In this document: positions 1-9,774 of the stretch, one piece after another
Layout: every line of letters begins with the position of its first letter
Numbering within the stretch: the stretch's first letter is position 1
Assembly (NCBI GenBank): GCA_032622095.1
Contig: CP136065.1
Span: 58,711,949 to 58,775,948 of the forward strand
Reading direction: 5' to 3'
DNA length: 64,000 nucleotides
DNA from: Siphonodentalium dalli
Taxonomy: Eukaryota; Mollusca; Scaphopoda; Gadilida; Siphonodentaliidae
The notes under the pieces: model-generated
The model's database searches: none
What the model was told of the DNA's origin: nothing
Seen by the model: the letters and a program-made list of their open reading frames with translations, nothing else
Translations under genes and position numbers: made by a program

Positions 1-1556
1 GTACTTTTATTCTGATCATCATAAAATTTGTCATGAATGTTAATAATGACATGTAGATGGGAACGAGACATTTTGGGGTCATTCGGCCAAAAAACATGGC
101 CGCCAGCAGCCATCTTGGATTTTACTCTTTGTATGACTAAATCCTTTAGCATGGGCTACAGGTCGTACCTTTAGTCTGATCATCATAAAATTTGTCATGG
201 CTGTTGAAATTGGAATGTAGATGGGAACGAGTCATTTTGGGGTCACTCGGACAAAAAACATGGCCGCCAGCGGCCATCTTGGATTTCAAAATTTAATCCA
301 TTAGCACGGGCCACAGGTCGTACTATTCGTCTGATCATCATGAAATTTGTCATGGATGATAATATTGACATGTAGATGGGAACGAGTAATTTTGGGGTCA
401 TTCGGCCAAAAAACATGGCCGCCAGCAGCCATCTTGGATGACTAAATTCTTTAGCACGGGCTGCAGGTCGTACCTTTATTCTGATCATCATAAAATTTGT
501 CATGGATGTCAACAATGACATGTAGATGGGAATGAGTCATTTTGGGGTCATTCGGCCAAAAAACATGGTCGCCAGCAGCCATCTTGGATTTTACTCTTTG
601 TATGACTAAATTCTTCAGCACGGGCTGCAGGTCGTACCTTTAGTCTGATCATCATAACATTTGTCATGGATATTAACAATGTCATGTAGATGGGAACGAG
701 TAATTTTGGGGTCATTCGGCCAAAAAACATGGTCGCCAGCAGCCATCTTGGATTTTACTCTTTGTATGACTAAATCCTTTAGCACGGGCTACAGGTCCTA
801 CTTTTTGTCTGATCATCATAAAATTTGTCAAGAATGTTAATAATGACATGTAGATGGGAACGAGTCATTTTGGGGTCATTCGGCCAAAAAACATGGTTGC
901 CAGCAGCCATCTTGGATTTTACTCTTTGTATGACAAAATCCTTTAGCACGGGCTACAGGTTGTACCTTTAGTCTGATCATCATAAAATTTGTCATGGCTG
1001 TTGAAATTGGAATGTAGATGGGAACGAGTTATTTTGGGGTCATTTGGACAAAAAACATGGCCGCTAGTGGCCATCTTGGATTTCAAAATTTAATCCATTA
1101 GCACGGGCCACAGGTCGTACTGTTCGTCTGATCATCATGAAATTTGTCATGGATGATAATATTGACATGTAGATGGGAACGAGTAATTTTGGGGTCATTC
1201 GGCCAAAAAACATGGCCGCCAGCAGCCATCTTGGATGACTAAATTCTTTAGCACGGGCTGCAGGTCGTACCTTTAGTCTGATCATCATAAAATTTGTCAT
1301 GGATGTCAACAATGACATGTAGATGGGAATGAGTCATTTTGGGGTCATTCGGCCAAAAAACATGGTCGCCAGCAGCCAACTTGGATTTTACTCTTTGTAT
1401 GACTAAATTCTTTAGCATGGGCTACAGGTCGTACCTTTAGTCTGATCGTCATAAAATTTGTCATGGATGGCAACGATGACATGTAGATGGGAACGACTCA
1501 TTTTGGGGTCATTCGGCCGAAAACATGGCCACCAGCAGCCATCTTGGATTTTACTT
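1..1556. repeat. Tandem array of 150-164 bp units with a ~797-bp higher-order repeat
   Basis: About 9.5 units, each with CTGATCATCATAAAATTTGT, a GGGGTCATTCGG segment and CAGCAGCCATCTTGGAT. The CTGATC marker falls at 12, 176, 331, 481, 645, 809, 973, 1128, 1278 and 1442, giving spacings 164, 155, 150, 164, 164, 164, 155, 150, 164. The 155-bp unit (linker TTTCAAAATTTAATCC) and 150-bp unit (linker GATGACTAAATTC) recur in the same order 797 bp apart, so this is a higher-order repeat. The array is cut by the window start and ends about 145 bp before a WBP11 exon, so it lies in an intron. Open frames on the minus strand here follow the repeat and are not genes. Confidence 0.93.
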
Positions 1557-1700
1557 TTCTCTTCATGTCTTTTAACTAGTATTAGACATTCAACTTTCCA
1601 CATTCCTAATCTCTCCATTGACTGTAATACATTAAATTATTCCCTTTCCAAGTTGAGCTACAGTGTCATTGACACTTTCATATTATATTCTCCATAACAG

Positions 1701-1936
1701 ACAAACGCAGGAAGATCAGATTTGCTGACAGTGATGAGGAAAAAGAAAGGAAGAGAAATAAACCAGAGAAAGACACTCGATTAACAGTGAAGAAAATGAG
1801 ATTGAAATCGGGGATCACTCCACTACAGGCTAAGATGCTTCGGTTAGCTGGACAGGAGGTTCCTGAAGAAGAGGACGATGAGGAAGAAGAAGAAATCGAT
1901 TCAGATGATGACGATTTCGATCCTCTAGATGAGAAG
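1701..1936 (+). CDS. WBP11: WBP11 exon: PP1-docking motif, TPLQ motif and acidic run
   Basis: The acceptor AACAG ends at 1700 and the donor AAG|GTAATA starts at 1937. The exon opens with the last two bases of a codon and ends in phase 0. It encodes RRKIRFADSDEE, with KIRF at 1712-1723 as a candidate RVxF-type PP1-binding site. SGITPLQAKMLRLAGQEVP follows, and then a Glu/Asp-rich stretch (EEEDDEEEEEIDSDDDDFD). The arrangement matches WBP11 in the order of these motifs. Confidence 0.92.
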
Positions 1937-4900
1937 GTAATATTTAATTTAATATATATAACATTTTCTTATAATAAATAGACAGAACACAACACGCAAC
2001 TTAATTGAGAATCTTTTATCGAACTCGTTTCGGACAGCACCAGGATATATTTCACGAAAGTGGAACTTCAATGAAATTTGACTATGTGCCATCCGAAACG
2101 AGTTCGATAAAAGATTCTAGATTATGATACAAGTTGTGTTCTGTATTTATTCCACAACCTTGGGTCGGATAAGTTTAATCCAAGACTGACTACCATTGAT
2201 AATATAGCTACCTTTATTGTGAATTATGTGTGATAAAAAATTTGTAATTATCTGTGCATCATCCGAAGTGGATCGTTGATGTTATCGTTGGCAAATATCT
2301 CTCCTAATATCACCAAATCTAACTGAAACACTTAGTTTGTCAACAGTAAATTAACAGTTGTGTATGCCTGAATAACAATTTATTAGACGTCAGTCACATC
2401 ACACATGCTTACATATCTAAACAATGATTATCAGCTTTAACAAACTATCCTTTCTTAATCAATTAACCCTTCCATTACTGGATCTTCCTGAAATTTTATG
2501 AAAACCCTCTGCCAATGCATTCTCTTATATAATAGGGATCCTCGCATATATAAGAGAATACATTGACCTAAAAATATGTACCTTGACCGTGTAAGCCAGT
2601 GCATTCTCTTATATATGCGAGGCTTCCTATATCTATGGGAGACTCGCATATATATGAGAATTCATTGGCCTAACAAATATTTACCTTGACCATGTAAGCC
2701 AGTGCATTCTCTTATATATGCTAGGCTACCTATGGGAGACTCCCATATATAAGAGAATGCACTGGCACAGGATCTTTAATGCTGCACCAGTGCACTCCCA
2801 TCATTGAAAGGGGTAACAATACTTTATTGCTATATGGTTTCATAACAGGCAAATCTGTGCTAATGTATATTGATATATGATAATACGATATCAAGTAAAC
2901 CTTTTGTGGCTCTCATCGGTGTACACTTGCCCTATCAGTTTTCTCATATAAGTCCATCTCTAATTTATCAGGGTTCATTTGGTCTTGTTTAGTTCCTTTG
3001 ATTATACCTTTTTTGTCTTTTTTGTTGTTTGTTTTTAAAATTTGCCCAAAGTTTCTGAAAAATGGCCATACAATTTCAGAAATGGCCAAAATAATTTTCT
3101 GGCCAGGGTGAACCGTGATTTTATGAGGTGTCTGATCGATTACAGGATGCAGAGTCTCCTCTTGAAAGTGATGAAGAAGAAGAGACCTTTGCTGAGCATA
3201 AAGATGAAGACAGAGAAAGAGATGATGAAATTATGCTGCGAAAGAGAGGTGTGAGACCAGGTCCACCGCCTGGCGCCCCACGCGGTGCTCCGCTCGGAGT
3301 CCATCCTCCAGGTGTGCCTCCAGGTAAGGGCTTCACTAGTTAAATATTGAACTCTGTTCAGTCAATTACCTTCCCTATAGAGTTGAATCCGGACATGTAA
3401 TAATCACTTACAATTAAAAAAGTTAGCATTTTATCAAATCCCTTACCTACGTATAACATGGCATCAACATAATCCTTCGAAATATATTCGAAAGTTCATA
3501 ATTATCCCAGTGTTGACAGAAGTTGGTCATTGCATGTGAAAATACTGATCACCTGGTCATGGGATCTGTGTTTGATTGGCTGCTAACTCCATCAGTAAAC
3601 TGTGCTAATCAGTGATAAAGAATTTTCGCAGGAGATTACCAGTTTTAAAAAATATTGCGGGAAATCCTGGTAAATCCCCTAATTTCCATAACAAACACAT
3701 ATTGGTAATTTATATATGGAATTGATGCGGTTAATACTGACTCTTTTCATGGACCGATTAGGGAATATCCTTATGCATACCATAGTCTATCTCTATTTCT
3801 CTATTGTGCATAGCATTTGACCACGTATATAATCCCTAGTTATTATTTACAATTTATCAATCGGTCATATGCCACCACTGCTGAGGACAGTGTATGTGGT
3901 GGCTGCATAACTAGGGCTTCACAATCAAATAGATAGAAAGATATATAGATAGATAGATAGATAGAGTGTTAAATCAACGTTAGCCAGGTTCAAATCTAAG
4001 CAGTGTTTAGACATATGTAGTGTATTCTTACATTGGTCATCAAAAGTGTTATTTAAGACTTGATATTCTGCCAAGCATGTTTTATAATGTCTAATTTTCT
4101 ACGTGTTTTTCAGGTCCGCCTCCAGGGGTTCCTCCTCTGATGATGGTGAGACCTCCTCCAATGAGGGGCGGTGCACCCAGACTGCTGCCGCCTGGTCCAC
4201 CACCGGGTCGTCCTCAGGGCATGCCACCCGGACCGCCTCCAGGATTACCACCAAACATCAGGATGCCACACAGAATTCAAGGACCTCCTGGTATGTTTGT
4301 TAACCCTTCAACCAACAGAATGGCCCTGTGCCAATGCATTCTCTTATATATGCGAGTCGACCATAGGTCGCCTCGCATATATAAGAGAATGCATTGGCTT
4401 AACACATTAAAAATTATAAAATTGTTAAAGAATGTAAGAAAAAATGGTAAAAAGTGTTAAAAAAAGATTTTTTTTAGGCCAATGCATTCTCTTATATATG
4501 CGAGGCGACCTATGGTCGACTCGCATATATAAGAGAATGCATTGGCACAGGGCATAACTGTAACTATCACAATGTGGTCAAGGAGCCGGTTCCAATGATA
4601 TCCATATTTGTATGGTTTTATTGAGACAGACCCAAGATATTTTAGGCTGTTGAAGCTTTATTTGGCCGGTTTTGGCCGGTTTTGGCCGGTTTGTTGGGTA
4701 AAGGGTTAAATCATCTCATTCCTCCTCTCTCTCAACTTTCTGTCTATTTCCCATTGTTCTCACTCTTTAGTTCTCTTCATATGCTTATTGTATCATCTCA
4801 ATTATTTTCTCTTTCTCTGAGGTTGCTGGATATCTGGTTTTAACAATATTTTTTCTTCTCAAAGATATGTCTGCAACTTGAAACCAATATGTTTATAGAG

Positions 4901-7900
4901 AATTGAAGGGAGGACGAGAATTTGGCAACAAACATCGGATGCTTAAATAGAGCCATCGCCTCAAATTGTGTTTCTGGATATCTCTCATGTTACTCTCTCT
5001 ATCTCTCTCTCTCTGTCTGTAGACCCTCCCAATGTTAACTTTTGTGGCCTCATCCACATATTCACATTCCACATATTTCTACTTTATATATCACATCACA
5101 AACTGAGCGATGAATGGTGAACGACAAGCAAATTCTATTATTATTTATAGAAACAAACAACCAATTTTTAGACTTGGCAAGACAAAACATAGATAAAGTC
5201 AATAATTATTATATTTACATTACTGTTCCAATGGGGACGGCAGGTAGACAACTGGTCACTTTACTCAATATTCACTTCAATAGCTGCTACCCTTCTGCAT
5301 TAGGGACGATTCAAACTTTGCACAGATATTTAGTACCATGGGAACCTGTGCACCTGCGTTTATGAGGTCTGTACCACTTTTTTTGTGTGGAGTTATCCCC
5401 CTTTTTCGACTTGAAAATATTCCATACAGGGGAATACCTTTATCCGAGCTTTTATTTCTACATTTTTCGGTCAATTTAAAAAAAACTTGGCACAGATATT
5501 TAGCACCATGGGAACCGTTGCACCTGTGATTATAAGGTCTGTCCGACCGTTTTTTGTGGAGTTATCCCCCTTAGTTGACTTAGAAATTTTTCAATATGGG
5601 GGGGTATACCTTTATCCCACCTGGGACAGGCCCATCTCTAGTTTAAAATTTGGTTTCCATCCTTTCCATGTTTTAATTAGGCACTGTGGGGTATACCAGT
5701 ACCCAAGTTACAACCTCAGTTTAATCATTTATTTTCTTATTCTTTCAGGTGTGTTACCACCCAGACCGATGAGGCCGCATGGTGTACCACCCTCTAGTTT
5801 ACCACCACCACCTGGCATCATGCCACTCAATCCATCTGTCCTCAGTGCTCCACCTAGTATCATGAAACCACCTCAGTTGTCCGAGGAGGATAAGAAGTCA
5901 GGAGCCACGATCGAGGCCAAGCCACAGATTAAGAATGTCATGGGCGATGTCACAAGGTTCACACCCACAGCTCTCAAAGTCAAACGTACCACGAAAGATG
6001 GCAAAGGCAAGAATAAGTCAAGTGAGTACTGTAAAATACTTTTTATTTGTGGGGGTTCATTATTATTTGATTTCGTGGTTCGACCCAACCACAAAATCTA
6101 AACCCAACGAAATAATTGACTCAGAGTAAATCAGAGAAAATCTCAATACATGAAATCGAAATGAATATCGGGCATGAAGTTTGTTTTCGACATGTCGTAA
6201 AATGGGTTGACAAAAAAACTCGGAAGATGAGATGAAACGTAATGCCACCGTAATGTAAATACTCACCACGCTTTAATTTTGGAGATGGTTGCGGTGATCA
6301 TTTGCCAACAATCGTGTCGACGGCATCGTTCATGACTTGCGTTGCTGCAGTAATTTGTGCATCCCTGATCATTTTTGGATCGGGAAGACCAGCAGTGTTC
6401 GGAGATCGAGTTTCGACTTTTCAACATTTTAAACACGAAGTGAGAGACATACAATTTTGTTAGAGGCCTATTCATAATTGTTTGTATATAACACAGTCTG
6501 CTCCCTGCTATAATAATTGATATAAACAATGCGTACTGAATTGATCTCTTAATAAAGGCTAATGGTTTCATCGCATGCAGGTTACATAAAACAATAAATG
6601 ACTATACCTCACTAGCATGTGAAATGAAGCCGATAGCTATTAGTACATTGATTGCGTGATGCCCTTTCGGCACCGGATATCTGGTGGCCCGATATCTCAA
6701 TAATATCTACTCTCAATGATGTCAGAAACCTGCTATTGTAGGAGCTGTTGATGAAGATAAATATGACACCTGATCCACGAATTCATGTCCCCACGAAATA
6801 GCCTTTTAATAAGAAACAACGAAAATTGAAGCCGACAAAATTAAAGCCAATCACAGTCTCTATTGGTTTACCTTCAAACAGGACTCCATGTAATGTGCCA
6901 AGTGTTACTGGTTAATTTCTTCTGAAACATTACATGTAAAAGTAAATTTATTCATGGTGGTCAAATTTCTGTGGTTCTTCCTGAGAACCACAAAACAATT
7001 GTTTTACCGACATAAACTATCACAGTTGCCATTTTGGAAAATACTTTGCGGGAGATAACTATTAACCAGGGGTACATTCATGTGTTAGGAGGTAAGGGAG
7101 AGTATTAATGAAGGAATAGCTATTATTATATGGTCTAAGTAAATTAATGAATAGTTTGATATAGGTCTTCTTCATAAGAATATATATATATCTCAGGACA
7201 ATAAAACCTCCCCATCTTTTGACTTGAGTTCAAATAAATCCTTATTTGTGTGTGAGATACTCGTTAGTGTTTGTTTTGAAGAGTTTTCTCTTATTTATAT
7301 ATTTGGTTTCCATTATTTTTACATTAAGAATGATGACGTATATAAAAATTAAGAGGTATTTAAATTTAGGCCTTATTTAGTCATCCTTCTTGATAGAAAT
7401 AAAATATAAATAAAAACAGCATTTATTGGCATTCATATGAATTTTTTTTACTGAGAAATAGATTTATGTTGAATCTGTTAGCACATCATTCATTTGTCTC
7501 AATTCACATCATTACAATTTGCAGATTTGTGACATATCATTGGTATGTGGTTTGGAAACAACTGTTACAATATTAGTGTTTCACAGTTTGATTTATTTGT
7601 ACATATCTTAAAGATGCATACTCCAAATTAACGCTCTCACAAATTACTATTTCCTTCGCTTCGGGGGTAAAAATATATTTGATTCAAGTCAAGGAACCCA
7701 CCCATCAAAGCTCTGAGGAATGGGATATCGATTATTGAAATCTATTATTTTTCACCACTGATAATTTTTAGTGGCCCAGTAAAGAGTCGACGAGAAGACG
7801 GTCTCGGACTAAATAGCAGATGAATATGGATAACTCTAAAATCAAGTGGCTTTTTTGTGTCAGATATTTGACAAACCGGCAAAATTTCGTTGAACAAAAT

Positions 7901-8206
7901 GTTGATAAATAACAGGTTTCGGGCAATTTCATACTACAGTTGACTGTGGTTAGCATTATTTTTGGGCAATTAATCGATTCTGATAACTGAAGCGGCATTT
8001 AAAAAAATGTTGTTGGAATCGGATGATATGGGGACCATCGAATTGGATTGAGTACTTTTAATGGTAAACTTCCTTATATAGCTAAAGATGAAAATCGGCG
8101 GCCAATCGGAGCTCAACTGTTGCCCAGTATACAAGCTCCTGTTCCTGGCAAGACGAAAGATGACATGTACGATCAGTTTATGAGAGAAATGGAGGGATTA
8201 TTATGA
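1701..8206 (+). CDS. WBP11: WBP11 homologue (WW domain-binding protein 11 / SIPP1), last five coding exons
   Basis: Nuclear pre-mRNA splicing factor that binds PQBP1-type WW domains through proline/glycine-rich repeats and binds protein phosphatase 1. Five exons join in phase: 1701-1936, 3146-3323, 4114-4290, 5749-6021 and 8082-8206, encoding roughly 328 residues. The order is: a basic stretch with KIRF, which fits the PP1-docking RVxF consensus; the ITPLQAKMLRLAGQ motif; a long acidic run; proline-rich blocks such as RLLPPGPPPGRPQG; an LSAPPSIM block; AKPQI...TRFTPTALKVKR; and the terminal TKDDMYDQFMREMEGLL followed by TGA. Vertebrate WBP11 is about 640 residues, so the N-terminal half lies upstream of the window. 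The introns hold MITEs D1, B1, A1 and K3 plus a P repeat. Identity comes from recalled family motifs; the exon limits are inferred from GT-AG sites and phase. Confidence 0.93.
1974..2300. mobile_element. Foldback element D, copy 1 (WBP11 intron)
   Basis: Inverted arms AATAGACAGAACACAAC and GTTGTGTTCTGTATTTATT enclose a second inverted pair (ATCTTTTATCGAACTCGTTT and its complement) at 1974-2151. Similarity to the copy at 8509 continues to about 2300 through TAGCTACCTTTATTGTGA. No coding capacity. Confidence 0.75.
2463..2816 (+). mobile_element. MITE family B, copy 1 (TTAA-flanked, double hairpin)
   Basis: It starts TTAA|CCCTTCCATTACTGGATCTT and ends ATCATTGAAAGGGG|TAA, so the right TTAA is degraded. 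It holds two foldbacks built on GCATTCTCTTATATATGCGAG and its complement, separated by CCTTGACCATGTAAGCCAG. The CCCTT end and TTAA target are typical of piggyBac-like MITEs. It lies in a WBP11 intron. Confidence 0.85.
2817..3145 (+). other. WBP11 intron sequence
   Basis: No gene. Around 3035-3115 is a short TTGCCCAAAGTTTCTGAAAAATGGCC-type stretch that resembles 40850-40910, so the sequence just before the acceptor may itself be repeat-derived. Confidence 0.5.
3146..3323 (+). CDS. WBP11: WBP11 exon: acidic region passing into the first proline-rich block
   Basis: The likely acceptor is GATTACAG|GATGCAGAG at 3145/3146. A second possible acceptor, TATGAG|GTGTCTG at 3127/3128, would add six in-frame residues (VSDRLQ). 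The donor is CCAG|GTAAGG, last exon base 3323, in phase 1. It encodes an acidic part (ESDEEEETFAEHKDEDRERDD), then RPGPPPGAPRGAP, the start of the proline/glycine-rich WW-binding region. The reverse frame over the same bases is a shadow. Confidence 0.87.
3929..3966 (+). repeat. GATA microsatellite
   Basis: Interrupted (GATA)n with a run of about seven units, inside the 790-bp WBP11 intron 3324-4113. The rest of that intron shows no feature I recognise. Confidence 0.85.
4114..4290 (+). CDS. WBP11: WBP11 exon: central proline-rich WW-binding block
   Basis: The acceptor GTTTTTCAG ends at 4113 and the donor CCTG|GTATGT starts at 4291, phase 1 at both ends. It encodes PPGVPPLMMVRPPPMRGG, then RLLPPGPPPGRPQGMPPG and PPGLPPNIRMPHRIQGPPG. 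The PPGPPPGRP pattern is the part most like vertebrate WBP11, where such P/G/R repeats bind WW domains of PQBP1. A MITE sits only 10 bp past the donor. Confidence 0.93.
4300..4709 (+). mobile_element. MITE family A, copy 1 (TTAA-flanked, double hairpin)
   Basis: TTAA direct repeats lie at 4300-4303 and 4706-4709. The ends are CCCTTCAACCAACAG and TGTTGGGTAAAGGG. Two ~68-bp hairpins (CCAATGCATTCTCTTATATA... and complement) are reverse complements of each other and flank an A/T-rich spacer. Three GGCCGGTTTT repeats lie near the right end, against one or two in other copies. No transposase. Inserted 10 bp past the donor of a WBP11 exon. Confidence 0.93.
4715..5270 (+). other. WBP11 intron, no feature seen
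   Basis: Pyrimidine-rich stretches (CTCTCTCTATCTCTCTCTCT near 4990-5020) and otherwise unremarkable AT-rich sequence. No gene or complete repeat recognised. Confidence 0.5.
5277..5650 (+). repeat. Repeat family P, two diverged units
   Basis: Two tandem copies of a unit with CTTGGCACAGATATTTAG, CACCATGGGAACC, GAGTTATCCCCCTT and GGTATACCTTTATCC. The same family occurs at 16931-17235 and 48655-48975. Full copies usually begin with a GGGGTATACTGGAATC/GTCTGTCCGTC segment that is missing here. Unknown class, probably an old dispersed element. Confidence 0.7.
5749..6021 (+). CDS. WBP11: WBP11 exon: end of proline-rich region and conserved C-terminal half
   Basis: The acceptor TTCTTTCAG ends at 5748 and the donor CAA|GTGAGT starts at 6022, phase 1 at both ends. 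It encodes VLPPRPMRPHGVPP, PPPPGIMPLNPSVLSAPP, and then ATIEAKPQIKNVMGDVTRF and TPTALKVKRTTKDGKGKNKS. The LSAPP block and the AKPQI...ITRF.PTAL.V.R pattern are hallmarks of WBP11. The frame stays open upstream from 5487, but that part is intron. Confidence 0.93.
6030..7605 (+). other. WBP11 last intron, no gene seen
   Basis: It contains a stretch GATTTCGTGGTTCG...AACCACAAAATC at 6068-6102 and a related GTGGTTCTTCCTGAGAACCAC at 6970-6990. Open frames on either strand here are short and lack codon periodicity that I can see. Confidence 0.45.
7611..8062. mobile_element. MITE family K, diverged copy 3
   Basis: Matches K1 (12319-12795) through AAATTACTATTTCCTT, CTTCGGGGGTAAAAA, AACCCACCCATCAAAGCTC, ATGGATAACTCT and the end ATTGGATTGAGTACTTTTAA. 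The left end is decayed. The right end lies about 20 bp before the acceptor of the last WBP11 exon. Confidence 0.75.
8082..8206 (+). CDS. WBP11: WBP11 terminal coding exon
   Basis: The acceptor CCTTATATAG ends at 8081. Joined to the previous exon in phase 1, it reads TKDENRRPIGAQLLPSIQ, then APVPGKTKDDMYDQFMREME and GLL, with TGA at 8204-8206. The ending TKDD.Y..FM.EMEGLL is the conserved C-terminus of WBP11, so both start phase and stop are well supported. The polypyrimidine tract is short, and a MITE (K3) ends about 20 bp upstream. Confidence 0.93.
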
Positions 8207-8220
8207 TGTGAGTACTTAAT

Positions 8221-8241
8221 TTAACCCTTTCTATACTTAAT
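8221..8241 (+). mobile_element. Terminal fragment of MITE family C
   Basis: TTAACCCTTTCTATACTTAA is the family C left end, directly abutting the TTAA of MITE B2. It is only about 20 bp long and sits 15 bp after the WBP11 stop. Confidence 0.5.
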
Positions 8242-8504
8242 TTAACCCTTTCATTGCGGGAGCTGCACTGGTGCAGCATTAAATATCCTGTTCCAGTGCA
8301 TTCTGTTATATATGTGAGTCTCCCATAGGGAGCCTCACATATATTAGAGAATACACTGGCTTACAAGGTCATGGTAAATAATGTTAGGCCACTGAGTTCT
8401 ATTTTATATGCGAGGGTCCCTATGGCAGACTCGCATATATAAGAGAATACATTGGCACAGGGTTTTCGCAAAATTTCAGGAAGCTCCAGTCATGGAATGG
8501 TTAA
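8242..8504 (-). mobile_element. MITE family B, copy 2, in the WBP11 3' flank
   Basis: TTAA lies at 8242-8245 and 8501-8504. In reverse orientation it carries GGTGCAGCATTAAATATCCT, two decayed foldbacks (GCATTCTGTTATATATGTGAG and GCGAGGGTCCCTATGGCAGAC types), and the left-end module TTTCAGGAAGCTCCAGTCATGG. It starts 36 bp after the WBP11 stop codon, so it may be transcribed in the 3' UTR. Confidence 0.85.
8278..8283 (+). promoter_or_regulatory. Candidate poly(A) signal ATTAAA for WBP11
   Basis: ATTAAA is 72 nt past the WBP11 stop and inside MITE B2. The first exact AATAAA after the stop is at 8950-8955. Which one is used cannot be told from sequence alone. Confidence 0.25.
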
Positions 8505-8508
8505 CAAG

Positions 8509-8830
8509 AAATAGACAGAACACAACGCGCATCTTAATCGAGACTCTTTTATCGAATGAGTTGCGGATGGCGCAAGGATATATTTCGCGAGAGTGTAGCT
8601 CGAGTGAAATATAACTGCGCCGTCCGCAACGAGTTTGATAAAAGATTCGAGATTATGATGCAAGTTGTGTTCTGTATTTATTCTACACCGTTCAATCAGA
8701 TAAGTTCAATCCATGAATGTTACCTTCATTGTTACTATAGCTACCTTTATTGTGATTTTAAGTCTGACAAATAACCAGTAATTATGGGGGATCACCGGAA
8801 GCGGATGATCGACGTAATGTACGTCATCTT
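8509..8830. mobile_element. Foldback element D, copy 2
   Basis: Foldback 8509-8682 with arms AATAGACAGAACACAAC and GTTGTGTTCTGTATTTATT and inner arms CTTTTATCGAATGAGTTGCGG and its near complement. Similarity to D1 runs on to about 8830. It lies almost directly against MITE B2. Confidence 0.75.
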
Positions 8831-9004
8831 TCTTGGCGACAACATCAACAAGAATAGTTCCGGCTTGTATTCCACTAGAGGTATACACTAATATGTTTTC
8901 AATGCCTGGGATTTCTTTGAATACATGTGACTCACGTCAATGGGTGTGGAATAAATTGCCTTAGAAAATTTTTGGATAATAAGTTTTTATTATAATAAGA
9001 ACTA

Positions 9005-9160
9005 ATTATCTGATCATTTCCCACCAATTAATAGAAATCCAAATTTATTATCTTTTTGTCTGTCATCTGCTTTTATTACCTGAACATCCCTCCAATTAAA
9101 TAATGGACCTTTCCAATATATATTTTTATAACTGGGTGGAAAAATCCATTTAGATATTTG
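9005..9160 (-). mobile_element. MITE family C, reverse fragment
   Basis: Reads TTATCTGATCATTTCCCACCA, then GTCTGTCATCTGCTTTTATT, CCTGAACATCCCTCCA and TTTTATAACTGGGTGGAAAAA, which is family C in reverse. Both TTAA ends are lost. Confidence 0.65.
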
Positions 9161-9514
9161 AATTATATTCATTTTTCGCCACAACAGAGATCTAAAAATA
9201 AAACAATTGGAGAACACAAAAACAGGTTTTAAAAGAATGCACTGGAAACATTTTAAAGGAATGCATAGGCCAATTTCTGATGACTGTTCATGGTTGCTAT
9301 CTATCTATCCAATCGTAATGTCAGTATGCAGATAATGGTTCAAAGACTATAACCCAGGTACCAGGCAATAGTTCACTGGCCAGGCAATAGTCCAAACTAC
9401 CCTCTGACATGTGATTGCACATCATACAATAAAAAGACAGCATGACCCTCTAGGTATATAATTTTACTCGTTATTACTCTGTGATTCCAATGCCTTATAT
9501 TTATTTCAACGCTT
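9161..9514. other. Intergenic, no feature seen
   Basis: AT-rich. Two short phrases (GAATGCACTGG, GAATGCATAGGCC) at 9234-9272 look like crumbs of a family B hairpin. Confidence 0.4.
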
Positions 9515-9717
9515 TTAACCCTTTCAGTGCCAAGTCCGATTTTTGTATCAACCCATATTGCCTTGATTTATTGATTATAATAATGTGATACATTGATGGA
9601 AAGAGCTCTTAGAGCTCTTTCCATCAATGTATCATATTATTATAACCAATAAATTTGAAAAATGATGAAGGAAATATGGGTTGATACAAAAATCGGACTT
9701 GGCACTGAAGGGGTTAA
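9515..9717. mobile_element. MITE family F, copy 1 (TTAA-flanked palindrome)
   Basis: TTAA lies at 9515-9518 and 9714-9717. The ends are CCCTTTCAGTGCCAAGTCCG and CGGACTTGGCACTGAAGGGG. The whole 195 bp folds back through ATTTTTGTATCAACCCATAT and a central GAGCTCTTAGAGCTC. No coding. Confidence 0.93.
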
Positions 9718-9774
9718 ACAGCTATTCCAACATGAACCAAGTAGCTCTTCCTCCCTGTCATAATATGACATTTT

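Noticed and set aside
243-1618. Open frames of 60-92 codons on the minus strand in the first 1.6 kb
   Set aside because: They repeat with the 150-164 bp tandem unit and have no independent coding signal.
3121-3336. Minus-strand frame opposite the WBP11 exon
   Set aside because: It is the complement of the acidic and proline-rich exon; low-complexity shadow.
5487-5748. N-terminal extension of the WBP11 exon at 5749 as a 204-codon frame
   Set aside because: This part matches repeat P and precedes a good acceptor (TTCTTTCAG); the conserved residues begin only at 5749.
8278-8283. Firm call of the WBP11 poly(A) site
   Set aside because: ATTAAA is a weak variant inside a MITE; kept only as a low-confidence candidate.
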